Source: Alphaproteobacteria bacterium (GTDB lineage Bacteria; Pseudomonadota; Alphaproteobacteria; Micavibrionales; UBA2020). Taken from it: a stretch of DNA of 29,679 nt. Shown here piece after piece: positions 27,962 to 29,679 of the stretch (its first letter is position 1; every line of letters begins with the position of its first letter). The notes under the pieces are model-generated. The model was not told the DNA's origin. It saw only the letters and a list, made by a program, of their open reading frames with translations, and made no database searches. The stretch spans positions 1 to 29,679 of the forward strand of contig JAQSWE010000009.1 in the NCBI GenBank assembly GCA_029266795.1, in the 5' to 3' direction. The position numbers were made by a program, and so were the translations under genes.

Positions 27962-29679
27962 ATGACAGTTTCAGGATCTAAACCAACAGGCTCGGTTCCG
28001 CCGCCGTCCTTCTTTGACAGTATCCTCGACGGCGTGCTGCCGCACCGCGCCGACAAGAAACGCGCGCTGCACCAGAACGACCGGCTGGAAGCATTCCTGC
28101 GCGCCATCCCCATCGAATATTGCGGCTGGGACCAGGCGGGCGTGCAGGCGATTTCGCCGGGCTTCGCCGCCATGATCGGCGTGGAGAAAATCGACAGCAT
28201 TCAGGATTTGCAGGACGGGTTGACCCCCGGCGACGCTGCCGCCATCGAAGGCCTGTTCGAACGCCTGCGCCAATACGGCGAATATTTCGACATCGGCGTC
28301 TATACCGCCAGCGGCAAGAAAGCGCTCAAGATTTTCGGCAAGCGCGGCGTCACCAATTCCGGCACGCAGCTGTTCTCCGTCATCTGGGCGATGGATATCA
28401 CCGAATTCGCCAATGCGGCGCTCCGCAGCGTCGAGGCGATCGGCGCGGTGGAAAAGCGCGAGAATGAAATCCGCACGAATGCAAACGCGCTGCCCTTTCC
28501 GGTCTGGGTACGCAACAACAAGCTGGATATCACGTGGTGCAACAAGGCCTATGCCCGCATCCTCGACGATACGGCGGCATCGGTCGTTGCCGACCAGAAG
28601 GAACTGCCGATTACCGGCAAGGGCGACGTGACGCAGCGCGAACTGGCGCAGAAGGCGCTCGCAAAGCTCGGGCCGCAATCCTTTCGCGGCCACATGATCG
28701 TGGAAGGCCAGCGCCGCCTGATCGAAGTCACTGAAATCCCGCTGCCCGCCGAAAAGCGCGTGGTCGGTGTTGCGATGGATGTGACCAAGGAAGAAGAATG
28801 GTCGGCCTCCTATGAACGTCTTGCGCAATCGCATCGCGAAGCGCTGGAGCAGCTGCGCACGGCGATTGCCATTTTCGACGCGGAAACGCGGCTGGAATTT
28901 TATAACTCGTCCTATGAACAGCTGACCGGCATGTCGGGCACATGGCTCGATACCAAGCCGAAAATCATCGAAATCATCGAAAAAATGCGCGAGCTGCGCC
29001 GCCTGCCGGAACAGGCGGATTACAAGCAGTTCAAGCAGGCATGGATGAACAAATTCAACTCCCTGCTGGAACCGTTCGAGGAAATGCAGTACCTGCCCGA
29101 CGGCACGGTGCAGCGCATGGTGATCGTGCCGCGCCCGATGGGCGGCCTGCTTGTGACGGTCGAGGACGTGACCTCGCGCCTGCAGCTGGAGACCAGCTAC
29201 AACACCCTGATCGCGGTGCAGGAAGAAACGATGGATAACCTGGCGGAGGGCATCGCCGTGTTCGGCGAAGACGGCCGCCTGCGTCTTTCCAACCAATCCT
29301 TCGCGCGCATCTGGAATATTCCGCTTTCCGATTTGACCGGCACGCCGCATATCGCGCAGCTGATCGACCGCACCAAGGCGTTCTTCACCGATAAAGAATG
29401 GCCGCAGATGAAGCAGGTCATCCTGTCGAACTCGCTCGAGCGCGAGCAGCGCAAGGGCCGTCTGCAGCGCAATAACGGCACGGTGCTGGAATATTCGGTC
29501 GTCCCGCTGCCGGACGGAAACATCTTAAATGCGTGGTCGGATATCACGGACACGGTGAAGGTTGAACAGGCGCTGCTGGAGAAAAACGCGGCGCTGGAGG
29601 AGGCGGAGCGGCTCAAGACCGACTTCCTTGCCAACGTATCGTACCAACTGCGCACGCCGCTGAATGCCATCATGGGCTT
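27962..29679 (+). CDS. divL: DivL-like PAS-domain histidine kinase with Tyr at the phospho-acceptor site (3' end cut)
   Basis: 572 codons are visible and the frame runs off the window. Four PAS-like units start near residues 44 (FLRAIPIEYCGWDQAG), 175 (ALPFPVWVRNNKLDITWCN), 297 (LRTAIAIFDAETRLEFYN) and 424 (DNLAEGIAVFGEDGRLRLSN). A coiled segment and the dimerisation helix follow. The H-box reads NVSYQLRTPLNAIMG, where Tyr561 (TAC, 29642-29644) replaces the His that kinases phosphorylate. That substitution is the hallmark of Caulobacter DivL, a pseudokinase that controls CckA and thereby CtrA in the cell cycle. No clear N-terminal membrane helix is visible, unlike Caulobacter DivL. The ribosome binding site before the ATG is poor. 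The catalytic ATPase domain lies beyond the window. Confidence 0.82.
   Translation, partial: MTVSGSKPTGSVPPPSFFDSILDGVLPHRADKKRALHQNDRLEAFLRAIPIEYCGWDQAGVQAISPGFAAMIGVEKIDSIQDLQDGLTPGDAAAIEGLFERLRQYGEYFDIGVYTASGKKALKIFGKRGVTNSGTQLFSVIWAMDITEFANAALRSVEAIGAVEKRENEIRTNANALPFPVWVRNNKLDITWCNKAYARILDDTAASVVADQKELPITGKGDVTQRELAQKALAKLGPQSFRGHMIVEGQRRLIEVTEIPLPAEKRVVGVAMDVTKEEEWSASYERLAQSHREALEQLRTAIAIFDAETRLEFYNSSYEQLTGMSGTWLDTKPKIIEIIEKMRELRRLPEQADYKQFKQAWMNKFNSLLEPFEEMQYLPDGTVQRMVIVPRPMGGLLVTVEDVTSRLQLETSYNTLIAVQEETMDNLAEGIAVFGEDGRLRLSNQSFARIWNIPLSDLTGTPHIAQLIDRTKAFFTDKEWPQMKQVILSNSLEREQRKGRLQRNNGTVLEYSVVPLPDGNILNAWSDITDTVKVEQALLEKNAALEEAERLKTDFLANVSYQLRTPLNAIMG

Noticed and set aside
27971..29350. 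459-codon open frame antisense to the DivL-like gene
   Set aside because: The sense frame has clear PAS domains and an H-box; the antisense product is Arg/His-rich without motifs.
1..29679. Insertion sequences, phage genes, CRISPR arrays, tRNA or rRNA genes
   Set aside because: No transposase, integrase, terminal inverted repeat, regularly spaced repeat or cloverleaf pattern was seen on reading both strands.

Overview
The window reads as a gene-dense chromosomal segment of an alphaproteobacterium of moderately high GC content. Evidence for the group: an NDUFA12-type complex I accessory subunit, a DUF2155 gene beside aat, a short HprK with EIIA-Man, HPr and EI but no sugar permease, ahcY followed by a DivL-like kinase, and accD-folC. 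I cannot name the species. Apparent loss of trpFBA and damage to pyrF would suit a predatory, host-associated or otherwise dependent lifestyle (Micavibrio-like lineages are one thought), but this is inference. I saw no rRNA, tRNA, CRISPR array, transposase, integrase or phage module. No stretch longer than about 300 bases lacks a gene.

Layout. 1-4.5 kb: the start of a secreted protein, a proline-rich membrane protein, a nucleotidyltransferase-fold protein, a secreted FecR-domain protein, and an ANT(2'')-like nucleotidyltransferase coupled to an Asp/Glu racemase-fold protein. 4.5-12.3 kb: Ohr, an MFS exporter with a small membrane partner, a P-loop kinase-like protein, an Old Yellow Enzyme, two GNAT acetyltransferases, a FixH/YtkA-like membrane protein, and a ZntB-MscS ion-transport pair. 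12.3-14.5 kb: aat runs tail-to-tail into a DUF2155/mlaD/NDUFA12 operon on the opposite strand. 14.7-17.8 kb: a class II ribonucleotide reductase homologue that appears to have lost every catalytic cysteine, followed by a PH-like membrane protein. 17.8-21.1 kb: ankyrin-repeat genes, a 60-residue orphan gene, ridA, and pyrF with an in-frame internal deletion. 21.2-23.5 kb: accD-folC. 23.5-26.5 kb: regulatory PTS (hprK, EIIA-Man, HPr, EI). 26.5 kb to the end: ahcY and a DivL-like PAS kinase with Tyr at the phospho-acceptor position, cut by the window edge.

How the genes work together. The clearest system is the regulatory phosphorelay: EI passes phosphate from PEP to HPr (His18) and on to EIIA (His9), while HprK can modify HPr at Ser49. 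It lies next to ahcY (methyl cycle) and the DivL-like cell-cycle regulator, a neighbourhood I recall from other Alphaproteobacteria. The most unusual parts are the RNR pseudoenzyme, the ankyrin cluster sitting where trpFBA would be expected between pyrF and accD, and two ankyrin transcription units with matching upstream sequence blocks. Family assignments come from reading motifs by eye; no database search was run.
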